NCBI GenBank assembly: GCA_040183005.1
Contig: JAMPIW010000001.1
Coordinates: 62,001-126,000 of the forward strand
Length of the DNA stretch: 64,000 nucleotides
Origin: Gammaproteobacteria bacterium
GTDB lineage: Bacteria > Pseudomonadota > Gammaproteobacteria > Ga0077554 > Ga007554
Direction: 5' to 3'
In this document: piece after piece, positions 27,628 to 39,492 of the stretch
Position numbering within the stretch: position 1 is the first letter of the stretch
Layout: each line of letters begins with the position of its first letter
Made by a program: the position numbers and the translations under genes
The notes under the pieces: model-generated
What the model was told of the DNA's origin: nothing
Databases searched by the model: none
What the model saw: the letters and a program-made list of their open reading frames with translations, nothing else

Positions 27628-28475
27628 AGCTACTGATCATCAGCGGGCTGTCAGGTTCCGGCAAGAGCATTGCACTGCATGCGCTGGAAGATCTGGACTA
27701 CTACTGCATCGACAACCTTCCGGTTGGGTTGTTGCCGGCCTTTGCGGCACAAATGAAGAGCGCGCCCGAACGTCTTCCCAAAGACGCCGCCGTTGGCATC
27801 GACGCGCGCAACCTTTCCGCGGATTTCTTGCACTTTCCGGAAATATTAAAAGACATCGAGGCGCAGGGGCTGGCATGCGAGATATTTTTTCTCGATGCCG
27901 ATGATGCCACCCTGCTCAAACGCTTCAGCGAAACACGCCGCAAACACCCATTGACCAGCGGTGAGGTATCGCTCGCGGAAGCGATCCGTGCCGAACGTAG
28001 GCTGCTTGAGCCCATCGCTGGCCTTGCCGATTGGCACATCGATACCGGCCGCACCAATGTCCATCAGTTGCGCGGCATGATTCAGGCGCGCGTCGCAAAT
28101 CGCACCGCCCTGTCGCTGCTGTTTGTGTCGTTCGGCTATAAGCACGGGCTGCCGGTGGACGCCGATTTTGTATTCGATGTGCGCTGCCTGCCCAATCCCC
28201 ACTGGGAAGCACACCTGCGCTCATTGACGGGGTTGGACGCAGGGGTCGCGGCATTTCTGGAAAATCAGCCGCTGGTTGCGCAAATGCTGGGGGATATGAA
28301 AGTATTCCTGGAAACCTGGATTCCCCGTTTCGAGGCGGAGAATCGCAGCTATATCACAGTGGCAGTCGGCTGCACCGGCGGTCAGCACCGCTCGGTTTAT
28401 CTGGTTGAGCGGCTGGCGGAATATTTTCTTCGCACGCGTGATAATGTACTGACCCGCCACAGGGAGCTGACATAA
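27624..28475 (+). CDS. rapZ: RNase adapter protein RapZ
   Basis: 283 residues; ATGA overlap with hprK. Walker A GLSGSGKS (8-15) and the C-terminal AVGCTGGQHRSVYLVERL and FDVRCLPNPHW motifs are intact. In enterics RapZ delivers the GlmZ small RNA to RNase E and binds glucosamine-6-phosphate; in other lineages its role is less clear. Confidence 0.95.
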   Translation: MKLLIISGLSGSGKSIALHALEDLDYYCIDNLPVGLLPAFAAQMKSAPERLPKDAAVGIDARNLSADFLHFPEILKDIEAQGLACEIFFLDADDATLLKRFSETRRKHPLTSGEVSLAEAIRAERRLLEPIAGLADWHIDTGRTNVHQLRGMIQARVANRTALSLLFVSFGYKHGLPVDADFVFDVRCLPNPHWEAHLRSLTGLDAGVAAFLENQPLVAQMLGDMKVFLETWIPRFEAENRSYITVAVGCTGGQHRSVYLVERLAEYFLRTRDNVLTRHRELT

Positions 28476-28873
28476 TGATCGGATTATTGCTCATCACGCA
28501 TAACCGGATCGGTGACGAATTGTTGAAAACCGCCACAGGGATGCTCGGCATGTGTCCTGTTATGACGGTAGCCTTATCAGTGACACCGGACAACGATCCC
28601 GATGATGTTTTAAACGAGGCGCGGCGTAACGTAGCGAGGCTCAATCAAGGCGCCGGCGTGCTGGTGCTGACGGATATCTATGGTTCAACGCCGAGCAACA
28701 TTGCCGCTCAGTTGATAGACAATAATCAGGTTCGGGTTGTCGCCGGCGTCAATCTACCCATGCTGGTGCGTGTACTCAACTATCCTCGTCTGGGCCTTGA
28801 TGAGCTGGTCAACAAGGCGTTAAGCGGCGGGCGGGATGGTATCTTGCTGAGCAACCCCGGCTCGGATACGTAG
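28475..28873 (+). CDS. PTS mannose-type IIA component
   Basis: 132 residues; begins on the last base of the rapZ stop. His9 (LLITHNRIGDELL) is the phosphorylation site; VLVLTDIYGSTPSNIA is the family signature. No IIB/IIC/IID sugar permease is present, so it is probably a regulatory phosphate acceptor in an orphan PTS. Confidence 0.92.
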   Translation: MIGLLLITHNRIGDELLKTATGMLGMCPVMTVALSVTPDNDPDDVLNEARRNVARLNQGAGVLVLTDIYGSTPSNIAAQLIDNNQVRVVAGVNLPMLVRVLNYPRLGLDELVNKALSGGRDGILLSNPGSDT

Positions 28874-28881
28874 GCCCACCC

Positions 28882-29151
28882 ATGCTGCGCAAAGACGTCA
28901 TGATTATCAACAAACTGGGGCTGCATGCGCGTGCCGCCTCGAAATTCGTCACCCTGGCGTCGGGGTTCGAGAGCGATATCCGCTTGGCGCGAGGCAGTCG
29001 AGAAGTCAACGGCAAAAGCATCATGGGGGTGATGATGCTGGCTGCGGGGCGCGGCACTTCGCTGGAAATCATAGCCGATGGTGCGGATGAGGAAGACGCC
29101 ATCCGCTTGCTTGATGATTTGATCAAAATGCGCTTTGGGGAAGAGGAGTAA
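28882..29151 (+). CDS. ptsH: phosphocarrier protein HPr
   Basis: 89 residues. His15 in NKLGLHARAA accepts phosphate from enzyme I, and Ser46 in VNGKSIMGVMML is the HprK target. Located 9 bp after the IIA gene and 45 bp before ptsI, in one operon. Confidence 0.96.
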   Translation: MLRKDVMIINKLGLHARAASKFVTLASGFESDIRLARGSREVNGKSIMGVMMLAAGRGTSLEIIADGADEEDAIRLLDDLIKMRFGEEE

Positions 29152-29195
29152 TCGTTCGGATAGGCCGCTAGGTTTAACTGGGTATTCTTGCGATC

Positions 29196-30942
29196 ATGGG
29201 ATTGACGCTAACAGGGGTGGGGGTATCCAGAGGGATTGCGATAGGCAATGCCTATCTGTTGCAGCCCGAATCACCCGAAATCACGGAATATGCCCTTCCG
29301 AAACATCTCATCGCTGAAGAGGTAGTGCGCTTCAAAGCCGCGCTGGACATTGCCAGGCAACAACTCAGCGCGATCCGCAAGCAGATTCCGCGCGACGCCC
29401 CGGCAGACATCGCCGCCTTTATTGAAACCCATGTATTGATGCTCGAAGACAGCGCATTGGCGGATGCACCAGTGAAGCTGATTAAAACCCAGCAGTGCAA
29501 CGCCGAGTGGGCGCTCAAGCAGCAGCGCGACATCCTGGTAAGCATATTCGACGCCATGGATGACCCCTACCTGCGCACGCGCAAGGATGATGTGGATCAC
29601 GTCGTCAACCGTATTCAACGCATTCTGCTTAACCAACCTGCCCATCCCCTGGAGTTTTCTGACAACCGGTTAAAGGGCACCATCATTGTTACCGGGGATA
29701 TCTCCCCGGCGGATCTGCTCTTGATGCAGCACCAGGGTGTTGCCGCATTTATCACCGAAACGGGCGGCCCCACCTCCCACACCACCATTCTGGCCCGTAG
29801 CCTGGGCATCCCCGCGATCATTGGGGTCGCTCATGCGCGGCGCCATATACTGCCTGGCGCTCCGCTGATCATGGATGGCCAGCAAGGCATGGTGCTGGTG
29901 GATCCCGATGCGCAATCAATACGTTACTTCCGCAGTAAACAGCGGGAAGAGAAACTTCACCAGGCGGCGCTTGCCAGACTTAAAAAAAAGCCCGCAGTAA
30001 CCCGTGATGGCTGGTCGATTACACTCCGCGCCAATATTGAACTACCCGAGGATATCCAGGCCATCAAGCGCACGGCAGCAGCAGGCGTGGGCTTATACCG
30101 CACCGAATTTCTTTTTATGAACCGCCCGGACATCCCCGATGAAGAAGAGCAGCTCCGCGCCTATGTGCATATTGCACGAGCCGCGCGGGGAGCGCCGGTC
30201 ACCATCCGCACCCTTGATCTTGGCGCCGACAAGATGCCGGGCGGTGGGCAACAGATGGCCTCATCCTCCACGCATTCCGCGTTGGGACTACGGGCAATAC
30301 GCCTGTGCCTGAATGAACCGTCCCTGTTCCGTCCGCAACTGCGCGCCATCCTGCGCGCCTCGGCGTATGGGCGGGTGCGCATGATGATCCCCATGCTATC
30401 GAGCCTGCCGGAACTGCACCAGGTGTTACGGCTTGTGCAAGATGTCAAAAACGAACTGAAAGGGCAAGGCCTTAAATACAATGAAAACATGCGCGTGGGG
30501 GGGCATGATCGAGGTGCCCGCCGCTGCTCTCATCGCCGAAAGCCTGGCCCGTCACCTGGACTTTCTCTCCATCGGCACCAATGATTTGATTCAATACACG
30601 CTTGCCACCGACCGTACCAATGAGGCGGTTAATTATATCTACGACCCGCTTCACCCCGCAGTGCTGCGTCTGATTGAAATGACTCTCCGCGCCGGGCGCA
30701 ACGTCGGCATCCCGGTGGCGATGTGCGGCGAGATGGCCGGAGATGTGCGTTATACCCGTTTGCTGCTCGGCATGGGACTGAACGAGTTCAGCATGCATCC
30801 TTCCATGCTGCTGGAAATAAAGAGCATCATCCACGCCAGCCGGTTGACTGAGTTGGCCAAAATGGCACGCAAAGTGCTGAAATGCAGCGATACCGAGGAG
30901 ATTCGCGCGCTGATCGTGAAAATCAACGCTATCGAAACGTAA
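29196..30942 (+). pseudogene. ptsI: PTS enzyme I with a frameshift at a G7 run
   Basis: The first frame (29196-30584) carries the His195 phosphorylation site (GGPTSHTTILARSLGIP), the PEP-binding Arg region (GLYRTEFLFMNR) and TIRTLDLGADK. At 30497-30503 a run of seven Gs shifts the reading out of frame. The expected continuation GGMIEVPAAALIAESLARHL, including FLSIGTNDLIQYT and the catalytic Cys of PVAMCGEMAGD, sits in the next frame to 30942. With six Gs the protein would be complete at about 580 residues. Either a real lesion, phase variation, or an assembly/sequencing error in the homopolymer. Confidence 0.85.
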
Positions 30943-31059
30943 AAGCCTCTCGCAAATGAGTGATTATTTTTTAGAATAAACCGTGCGTTATGCGCTTTTT
31001 CCTTTCCAATCCCCCCGCTTTTTCATACACTTGCGGTCACCGAGGATCGAGGGATTGAG

Positions 31060-32433
31060 ATGACCGAACCCGTCAAACAAGAAACACGCCAAGGGCGTCT
31101 GAAAACCCTCACCACCGCACTGGCTACAGCCCTGGAGAGCGGCGGCGCGCTGGTGAATGCCCGCAAGATGCTCAATAGCCTGCATCCGTCCGAGATCGCA
31201 CACCTGCTGGAATCCGTGCCGCCGCGCGAACGCACCTTGGCATGGGAGCTGGTGGATGCGGAGCTTGAGGGGGATGTGTTGTCTCACGCCGGTGACGAGG
31301 TACGTGCATCCCTGTTGCGCCTCATGGATACCCACGAGTTGGTGGCGGCCACTGAAGGCATGGAAACCGACGATCTGGCGGATATCCTGCAAGACCTGCC
31401 GCGCGTAGTGATCCGCACTGTGCTGCAATCCATGGACGAGCAAGACCGTCAGCGAGTGGAGGCGGTACTCTCCTATCCGGAGGACACCGCAGGCGGCCTG
31501 ATGAACACCGATACCATCACCGTGCGGCCCGACGTGACGCTGGATGTCGTGCTGCGTTACCTGCGGCGGCGCGGCGAGATTCCTGAGACGACGGACAGCC
31601 TGATCGTGGTGACCCGCGCCGATCAATACATTGGTCTGCTGTCACTTGCCGACCTGCTGACGCAAGATCCCTCCCTGGCAGTCGCCGAAGTCATGATGCG
31701 GGATGTCGAAGGCATCCCGGCCACCCTGCCCGCTGGCGAAGTGGCGAACCTGTTCGAGCAGCTCGACCTGATTTCCGCGCCGGTGATTAACGATGCCGGC
31801 CAGTTGCTGGGCCGCATCACCATCGACGACGTAGTGGACGTGATCCGTGACGAAGCCGAACACTCCCTGATGAGCATGGCCGGTTTGCACGAAGAGGAAG
31901 ACATCTTCGCCCCGGTGATAGTCAGCGCACGACGTCGCGCAGTCTGGCTGGGCATCAACCTGATGACCGCTTTCCTCGCCTCCTGGGTGATCGGTTTGTT
32001 TGAGGCAACCATCGAAAAGATCGTGGCGCTGGCGGTGCTGATGCCTATCGTCGCCAGTATGGGTGGCATCGCCGGCAGCCAGACCGTCACACTGGTGATA
32101 CGCGGCATGGCGCTGGGGCGTGTCGGCGCTGCCAACGCCAAGCATGTGGTGATGAAAGAGCTTGCCGTAGGCGCATTGAACGGCATCCTGTGGGCAGCGG
32201 TAGTCGCCGCCGTAGCCAGCGTCTGGTACAAGGACTACCGAATCGGTGCAATCATCGCGGCAGCGATGGCCATCAACCTCATCACCGCCGCCCTGGTCGG
32301 CGCCACCCTGCCGCTGTTGCTACGCAGAATGGGCGCCGACCCTGCGCTGGCGGGTTCCGTGGTATTAACCACCGTCACTGACGTTATTGGGTTTATGTCC
32401 TTTTTGGGGCTGGCGACGGTGTTTTTGATTTAA
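31060..32433 (+). CDS. mgtE: magnesium transporter MgtE
   Basis: 457 residues. N-terminal superhelical domain (LHPSEIAHLLESVPPRER...), two CBS domains (AGGLMNTDTITVRPD; VAEVMMRDVEGIP), then five membrane helices beginning AVWLGINLMTAFLASWVIG with the selectivity-region GGIAGSQTVTL. A Mg2+-gated channel of the inner membrane. No M-box-like leader is seen in the 117 bp upstream. It takes the place of the rpmH-rnpA genes often found left of dnaA. Confidence 0.94.
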   Translation: MTEPVKQETRQGRLKTLTTALATALESGGALVNARKMLNSLHPSEIAHLLESVPPRERTLAWELVDAELEGDVLSHAGDEVRASLLRLMDTHELVAATEGMETDDLADILQDLPRVVIRTVLQSMDEQDRQRVEAVLSYPEDTAGGLMNTDTITVRPDVTLDVVLRYLRRRGEIPETTDSLIVVTRADQYIGLLSLADLLTQDPSLAVAEVMMRDVEGIPATLPAGEVANLFEQLDLISAPVINDAGQLLGRITIDDVVDVIRDEAEHSLMSMAGLHEEEDIFAPVIVSARRRAVWLGINLMTAFLASWVIGLFEATIEKIVALAVLMPIVASMGGIAGSQTVTLVIRGMALGRVGAANAKHVVMKELAVGALNGILWAAVVAAVASVWYKDYRIGAIIAAAMAINLITAALVGATLPLLLRRMGADPALAGSVVLTTVTDVIGFMSFLGLATVFLI

Positions 32434-32444
32434 TTTAGGACTTA

Positions 32445-32690
32445 GAACCTGTTAAGAAGTATTGCTAATTCATGTTTATAATTTGTGGATAACTTTCTAA
32501 TTTTTAAATAAACCAAAGTTATCCGCAAAGCATCAACAAGATCCAGGGGGGGTTGAGATATAGTTTTAAGCCTCCTTGTCATTGACATAATATTATGTTT
32601 AAAAAGGTTTTTTTAAATGTATCCAGCGATATGAAGCACTTAATAATAGTAATAATAATGTTTTAAATATTTAGATAATTAAAGATGGTG
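32445..32690. repeat. origin-like region upstream of dnaA, diverged copy of the dnaA-dnaN spacer
   Basis: Aligns over roughly 235 bp with 34311-34545, including the last codons of dnaA (AACCTGTTAAGA...). It contains two facing DnaA boxes, TGTGGATAA at 32484-32492 and TTATCCGCA at 32519-32527, followed by an AT-rich stretch (TAATAATAGTAATAATAATG) that could be an unwinding element. Between mgtE and dnaA (542 bp) no gene is seen. Candidate oriC half. Confidence 0.75.
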
Positions 32691-32897
32691 TTGCCGTCTT
32701 CGGAATATTTTTGAAATTGTATAAATATGGACTCACCACAAAGCGTGTAATGTTGGTTTATCAGCTGCACCTGCATAGCCGAAGACCAAGCCCTGCTGCT
32801 TTAATTACCCTGAAAATTTTTAAAATTATTATTTAAAACAAATAATTAACAAAATTTTCTTTTCTTTCAAAAAGTTAAAAAAAAGCTGTCGCAAGGT

Positions 32898-32906
32898 TGT
32901 GGATAA
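32898..32906 (-). promoter_or_regulatory. DnaA box near the dnaA start
   Basis: TGTGGATAA, a perfect 9-mer DnaA box on the minus strand, 70 bp upstream of the dnaA GTG. It could autoregulate dnaA and belongs to the origin region. Confidence 0.75.
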
Positions 32907-32975
32907 CCTTCCCCAAGAGGTATAGACTTCCGTGCTTGGTGTTCCGTATAGCCGCCTTTCTGGAGACTTATATCC

Positions 32976-34337
32976 GTGGAGCTTTCTTTGTGGCAACGAT
33001 GTCTTGAGCGGCTGGAAAGCCAGCTCACGCCACAACAGTTTAATACCTGGATTCGTCCACTGCATGCGGTTGAGGATGCGTCTTCGCTACGTCTTCTTGC
33101 GCCCAATCAGTTCGTCTTGGATTGGGTTAATGAACGGTTCTCCACTCAGATCAACGATGTTCTTACAAAATCAGGGGGTAGCGAATCCCCCCGGTTGATT
33201 CTGGAAATCGGCAGTTCCAAGGCGGCAAGTGCTCCTTCCGCCGCCACTGCCAAGCCTGCTCCAATCAAAAGACGGTTTCATCCCAGCGCAAAAGAAGATG
33301 CGTCTGAAATGGACCATGTCAGCAACCTGAAGCCAGAGTTCACCTTTGATACCTTTGTGAGTGGCAAATCCAACCAGTTGGCGCATGCCGCCTCCCTGCA
33401 GGTAGGAGAAAACGCTGGCGGGGCCTATAACCCTTTATTCATCTATGGGGGCGTAGGCCTGGGCAAAACACACTTGATGCACGCCGTCGGCAACATGATG
33501 GTAAAGACCAAGCCTGATGCCAAGGTCATCTACCTGCACTCAGAACAATTCGTTGTCGACATGGTGAAGGCGTTGCAGCACAACACCATCGACGACTTTA
33601 AACGCTATTACCGCTCGGTGGATGGCCTGCTTATCGACGATATTCAGTTCTTTGCCGGAAAGGAACGCTCTCAAGAAGAATTCTTCCATACATTCAATTA
33701 CTTGATGGAAGGCCAGAAGCAGATCATCATGACTTGCGACCGTTATCCGAAAGAGGTCGATGGCCTGGAAGAACGCCTCAAGTCGCGTTTCGGATGGGGA
33801 CTGACGGTACATATCGAGCCGCCTGAGCTGGAAACACGTGTCGCCATCCTGATGAACAAGGCCGAACAAACCCAGTGCGATCTACCCAGTGAGGTTGCCT
33901 TCTTCATCGCAAAGCGTATTCGTTCCAATGTACGCGAGCTGGAAGGGGCGCTACGCCGCGTTATTGCCAATGCACGCTTCACCGGTAAGCCCATTACCGT
34001 TGAGTTCACCAAAGAGGCTCTACGCGACCTGCTGGCTGTTCAGGACCGCCTGGTTACGATTGAAAACATCCAGAAGACTGTGGCGGACTACTACAAGATC
34101 CGCGTCACCGATCTTACTTCCCAGCGGCGCACACGTTCAATCGCTCGTCCGCGCCAGCTTGCCATGGCTCTTGCCAAAGAGCTGACCAAGCACAGTCTGC
34201 CGGAAATAGGAAAATCCTTTGGTGGCAGGGATCACACCACAGTACTGCATGCGTGCAGAAAAATAGTAGAGTTGAAAGAGAGCGATAACCACATTAACCA
34301 GGATTATTCAAACCTGTTAAGAACTCTTACTAATTAA
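32976..34337 (+). CDS. dnaA: chromosomal replication initiator DnaA
   Basis: 453 residues from GTG 32976 (after TGGAGACTT). Domain I ([25 protein letters not shown]), linker, AAA+ domain III with [40 protein letters not shown] and the Arg finger region, and domain IV ending in [18 protein letters not shown], the box-binding signature. DnaA-box-containing repeats flank it on both sides. Confidence 0.97.
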   Translation: MELSLWQRCLERLESQLTPQQFNTWIRPLHAVEDASSLRLLAPNQFVLDWVNERFSTQINDVLTKSGGSESPRLILEIGSSKAASAPSAATAKPAPIKRRFHPSAKEDASEMDHVSNLKPEFTFDTFVSGKSNQLAHAASLQVGENAGGAYNPLFIYGGVGLGKTHLMHAVGNMMVKTKPDAKVIYLHSEQFVVDMVKALQHNTIDDFKRYYRSVDGLLIDDIQFFAGKERSQEEFFHTFNYLMEGQKQIIMTCDRYPKEVDGLEERLKSRFGWGLTVHIEPPELETRVAILMNKAEQTQCDLPSEVAFFIAKRIRSNVRELEGALRRVIANARFTGKPITVEFTKEALRDLLAVQDRLVTIENIQKTVADYYKIRVTDLTSQRRTRSIARPRQLAMALAKELTKHSLPEIGKSFGGRDHTTVLHACRKIVELKESDNHINQDYSNLLRTLTN

Positions 34338-34545
34338 TGTTTGTAATCTGTGGATAACCTTAGTAATTTTTTAAAAAAGTAAAGTTATCCACAAAACATC
34401 AACAGGATCGGGTGTGTTTTTGGATGCGGTTTTGAGCCTCTTTGTAAAGTACATAACACTCTGTTTATAAATGTTTTTTTAGAGATATACAGAGTATATT
34501 AGGGCATTATAACTATAATAATAATTTTAAATATTTAGGTAAAAT
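34311..34545. repeat. dnaA-dnaN spacer with DnaA boxes, second copy of the origin-like repeat
   Basis: Includes the dnaA 3' codons and the spacer to dnaN. Facing boxes TGTGGATAA (34349-34357) and TTATCCACA (34385-34393), both perfect, are 27 bp apart as in the upstream copy (26 bp), then an AT-rich tract ending just before the dnaN ATG. Candidate oriC half and dnaN promoter region. Confidence 0.8.
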
Positions 34546-34546
34546 T

Positions 34547-35647
34547 ATGAAATTCACAATACAACGCGAAAACTTGTTGAAACCGCTTCAATTGGTCTGT
34601 GGTGTTGTGGAGCGCAGGCAGACCTTACCCATTCTATCCAACGTGCTGCTTAGGGCTGGGAGAGAGGGGTTGTCTCTTACGGCGACAGATCTGGAAATTG
34701 AGATGACTGCGCATACTCAATTCGATGGTGCTGAGGCCGGGGAAACTACCTTGCCTGCCCGTAAGTTACTGGATATCTGCCGTGCCTTACCAGATCAGGC
34801 CCAAGTGGAACTCACGGTTGAAGGTGAGCGTACCGTGATCCGTTCCGGCAAGAGCCGTTTTACCCTCTCTGCACTGCCTGCAGCCGAATTTCCGAATATC
34901 GGTTCATTTAGTGAAGTGATCAGCTTTTCTGTCGCACAGAATATTTTGAAGAATCTTATTGACCGGACAGGTTTTGCGATGGCGCAACAAGATATTCGCT
35001 ATTATCTGAATGGACTGTTGATGGAGATCACCGATGGCAGACTGCGCACGGTTGCCACCGACGGCCACCGCCTCGCTCTGTGCGACGCCGATGTCGATAT
35101 TAAGGTATCTGAAATCCAGCAGATTATAATACCAAGGAAGGGTATACAAGAGCTGTCGCGGTTGCTTGAGGATTCGGACCGAATGATCCAGGTTCAACTT
35201 GGCGCAAACCATATACAACTTTCAACGCCGGAAATCAGCTTTACCTCCAAGCTGATCGATGGGCGCTTCCCCGACTATCAGCGCGTCGTCCCGCAGGGTG
35301 GCGATAAACTCGTTATCAGTGACAAGGAAACGCTCAAACAGGCGCTGGTGCGTGCTTCGATTCTTTCCAATGAAAAACACCGTAGCGTGCGCTTCCAGTT
35401 GGCGAAGGGCAGCCTGCGCATCTTTGCCCACAACCCGGAGCAGGAAGAAGCGGAAGAAGAAGTCACTGTCGACTATCAGGGCGATGCCCTGGAAATAGGC
35501 TTTAATGTAAGTTACGTGATAGATGCGCTTTCTGCTGTTACCGGAGCGCAGGTGCAGCTGGTGCTTTCAGATGCCAATAGCTGTTGTTTGATACAGGGTG
35601 TCGGCATGGAGCATTGCAAGTATGTTGTGATGCCGATGCGGCTGTAG
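34547..35647 (+). CDS. dnaN: DNA polymerase III beta sliding clamp
   Basis: 366 residues, three clamp domains. Starts MKFTIQRENLLKPLQLVCGVVERRQTLPILSNVLL; ends YVVMPMRL, the conserved C-terminus at the subunit interface and protein-binding cleft. Its promoter would lie in the repeated DnaA-box spacer. Confidence 0.97.
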   Translation: MKFTIQRENLLKPLQLVCGVVERRQTLPILSNVLLRAGREGLSLTATDLEIEMTAHTQFDGAEAGETTLPARKLLDICRALPDQAQVELTVEGERTVIRSGKSRFTLSALPAAEFPNIGSFSEVISFSVAQNILKNLIDRTGFAMAQQDIRYYLNGLLMEITDGRLRTVATDGHRLALCDADVDIKVSEIQQIIIPRKGIQELSRLLEDSDRMIQVQLGANHIQLSTPEISFTSKLIDGRFPDYQRVVPQGGDKLVISDKETLKQALVRASILSNEKHRSVRFQLAKGSLRIFAHNPEQEEAEEEVTVDYQGDALEIGFNVSYVIDALSAVTGAQVQLVLSDANSCCLIQGVGMEHCKYVVMPMRL

Positions 35648-35703
35648 TAATGCTTGGATAATGGTTGTTTGCAGCTTGGAACATTCAGGCTAGATTATTT
35701 TTA

Positions 35704-36789
35704 ATGAGTCTAGCCTCCCTTTATATCAAAAACGTCCGGAATCTTGCCGAGACCCATATCGAGCCTGCCCCGTGCCTGAATATTATTCACGGCGCTAATG
35801 CCAGCGGTAAAACAAGCATTTTAGAAGCTATTTACCTGCTGGGGCGGGCGCGCTCTTTTCGTACCTCTCATATCCAGAATGTTCTTAGCAAGGGCACGGA
35901 CGGTTTTACCGTAGTTGGCCAGGTCAACATTGGCGCCGATCAGCGTATTCCGCTGGGCATTGAATATACGGCGGAAAAGATGCGCATGCGCGCGGCGGGG
36001 CAAACGCTGGAGCGTACCTCGGATCTTGTCACCCATCTACCACTCCTTTTGATTAATCCTGATAGCCACAAGATATTAACCCTAGGCCCACGACAGCGTC
36101 GCCGTTTTATGGACTGGGGTGTGTTCCACGTGGAACATGCCTTTATGCCTATTTGGGCGCGTTATTGCCGTGCTCTTAAACAAAGGAATGCATCACTGCG
36201 TTGTTCTGGCCGTTCAATGCCGGAAGATGTGTGGAGTATCGAGTTGCAGGAAAGCGCGAGTCGAATAGATTTTCTCAGACGTGAGTACCTGCGGGACTAT
36301 CTGCCGTTGTTTGTTGGATTTGTTGAAAAACTGCTCCCTCTTCTTGAAGGGGTGTCGCTGCGTTATATACGCGGTTGGGCTCAGGATGCTGAATATCATG
36401 AGGTGCTGGCGCGTTCACTGGAAAAAGATAGATCACTTGGCTATACCAGCAGGGGTCCGCATCGCGCCGACGTGATGATTGAGGTTGCTGGTAAACCCGC
36501 ACAGGAATATACCTCGGGGGGGCAGCAGAAATTACTGATATGCGCAATGTATCTGGCACAAGCCGCACTTCTAAAAGCCCGCGTGCAACGCCAGTGCATA
36601 ATTTTGGTCGATGATCTACCTGCCGAATTGGATACACAGCACCGAAGAAAATTGATAGATCTACTGTGCGAGCTTGATGCACAGATAATGGTAACGACTA
36701 CAGACAGAGAATTGATTCATATGCCGGAAATGGCTGGGAGGAAGATGTTCCACGTGGAACATGGAGCGGTAACCGAACAGGCTTTTTGA
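35704..36789 (+). CDS. recF: DNA recombination/repair ATPase RecF
   Basis: 361 residues from ATG 35704 (MSLASLYIKNVRNL). Walker A GANASGKTS, FMDWGVFHVEH, the signature YTSGGQQKLLICAMYLAQ and Walker B IILVDDLPAELD. Loads RecA at gaps with RecOR. The open frame extends to 35665, but the RecF family starts at the later ATG. The Walker B Asp-Asp followed by Leu is slightly unusual. Confidence 0.95.
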   Translation: MSLASLYIKNVRNLAETHIEPAPCLNIIHGANASGKTSILEAIYLLGRARSFRTSHIQNVLSKGTDGFTVVGQVNIGADQRIPLGIEYTAEKMRMRAAGQTLERTSDLVTHLPLLLINPDSHKILTLGPRQRRRFMDWGVFHVEHAFMPIWARYCRALKQRNASLRCSGRSMPEDVWSIELQESASRIDFLRREYLRDYLPLFVGFVEKLLPLLEGVSLRYIRGWAQDAEYHEVLARSLEKDRSLGYTSRGPHRADVMIEVAGKPAQEYTSGGQQKLLICAMYLAQAALLKARVQRQCIILVDDLPAELDTQHRRKLIDLLCELDAQIMVTTTDRELIHMPEMAGRKMFHVEHGAVTEQAF

Positions 36790-36807
36790 CCGGATTCTAT
36801 ACAGTAA

Positions 36808-39282
<2,475 letters not shown>

Positions 39283-39492
39283 TTCTTGATTTGTGGTTGG
39301 CCACAGACGACAGCATGGATGCGGGCCACTCCTGCGCATCCTGCGCCTGCGGCACTTGCACGTCCCAGTGCATCGGAGGTAGAGCGAAGCATGGAGCGGC
39401 TGCCAGAACACCCAGATAATTCAATGGGTTGTCGACGGTAGTGTGCATTGGCCCGTAAGGCATTTGTTCTCTATGGCGAACCGCTGTCATGA

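Noticed and set aside
30943-31059. Mg2+ riboswitch upstream of mgtE
   Set aside because: The spacer is only 117 bp and shows no M-box-like conserved blocks that I can recognise.
39283-39492. Gene or RNA between gyrB and rubredoxin reductase
   Set aside because: The 210-bp convergent spacer has no start-supported frame and no clear terminator stem.
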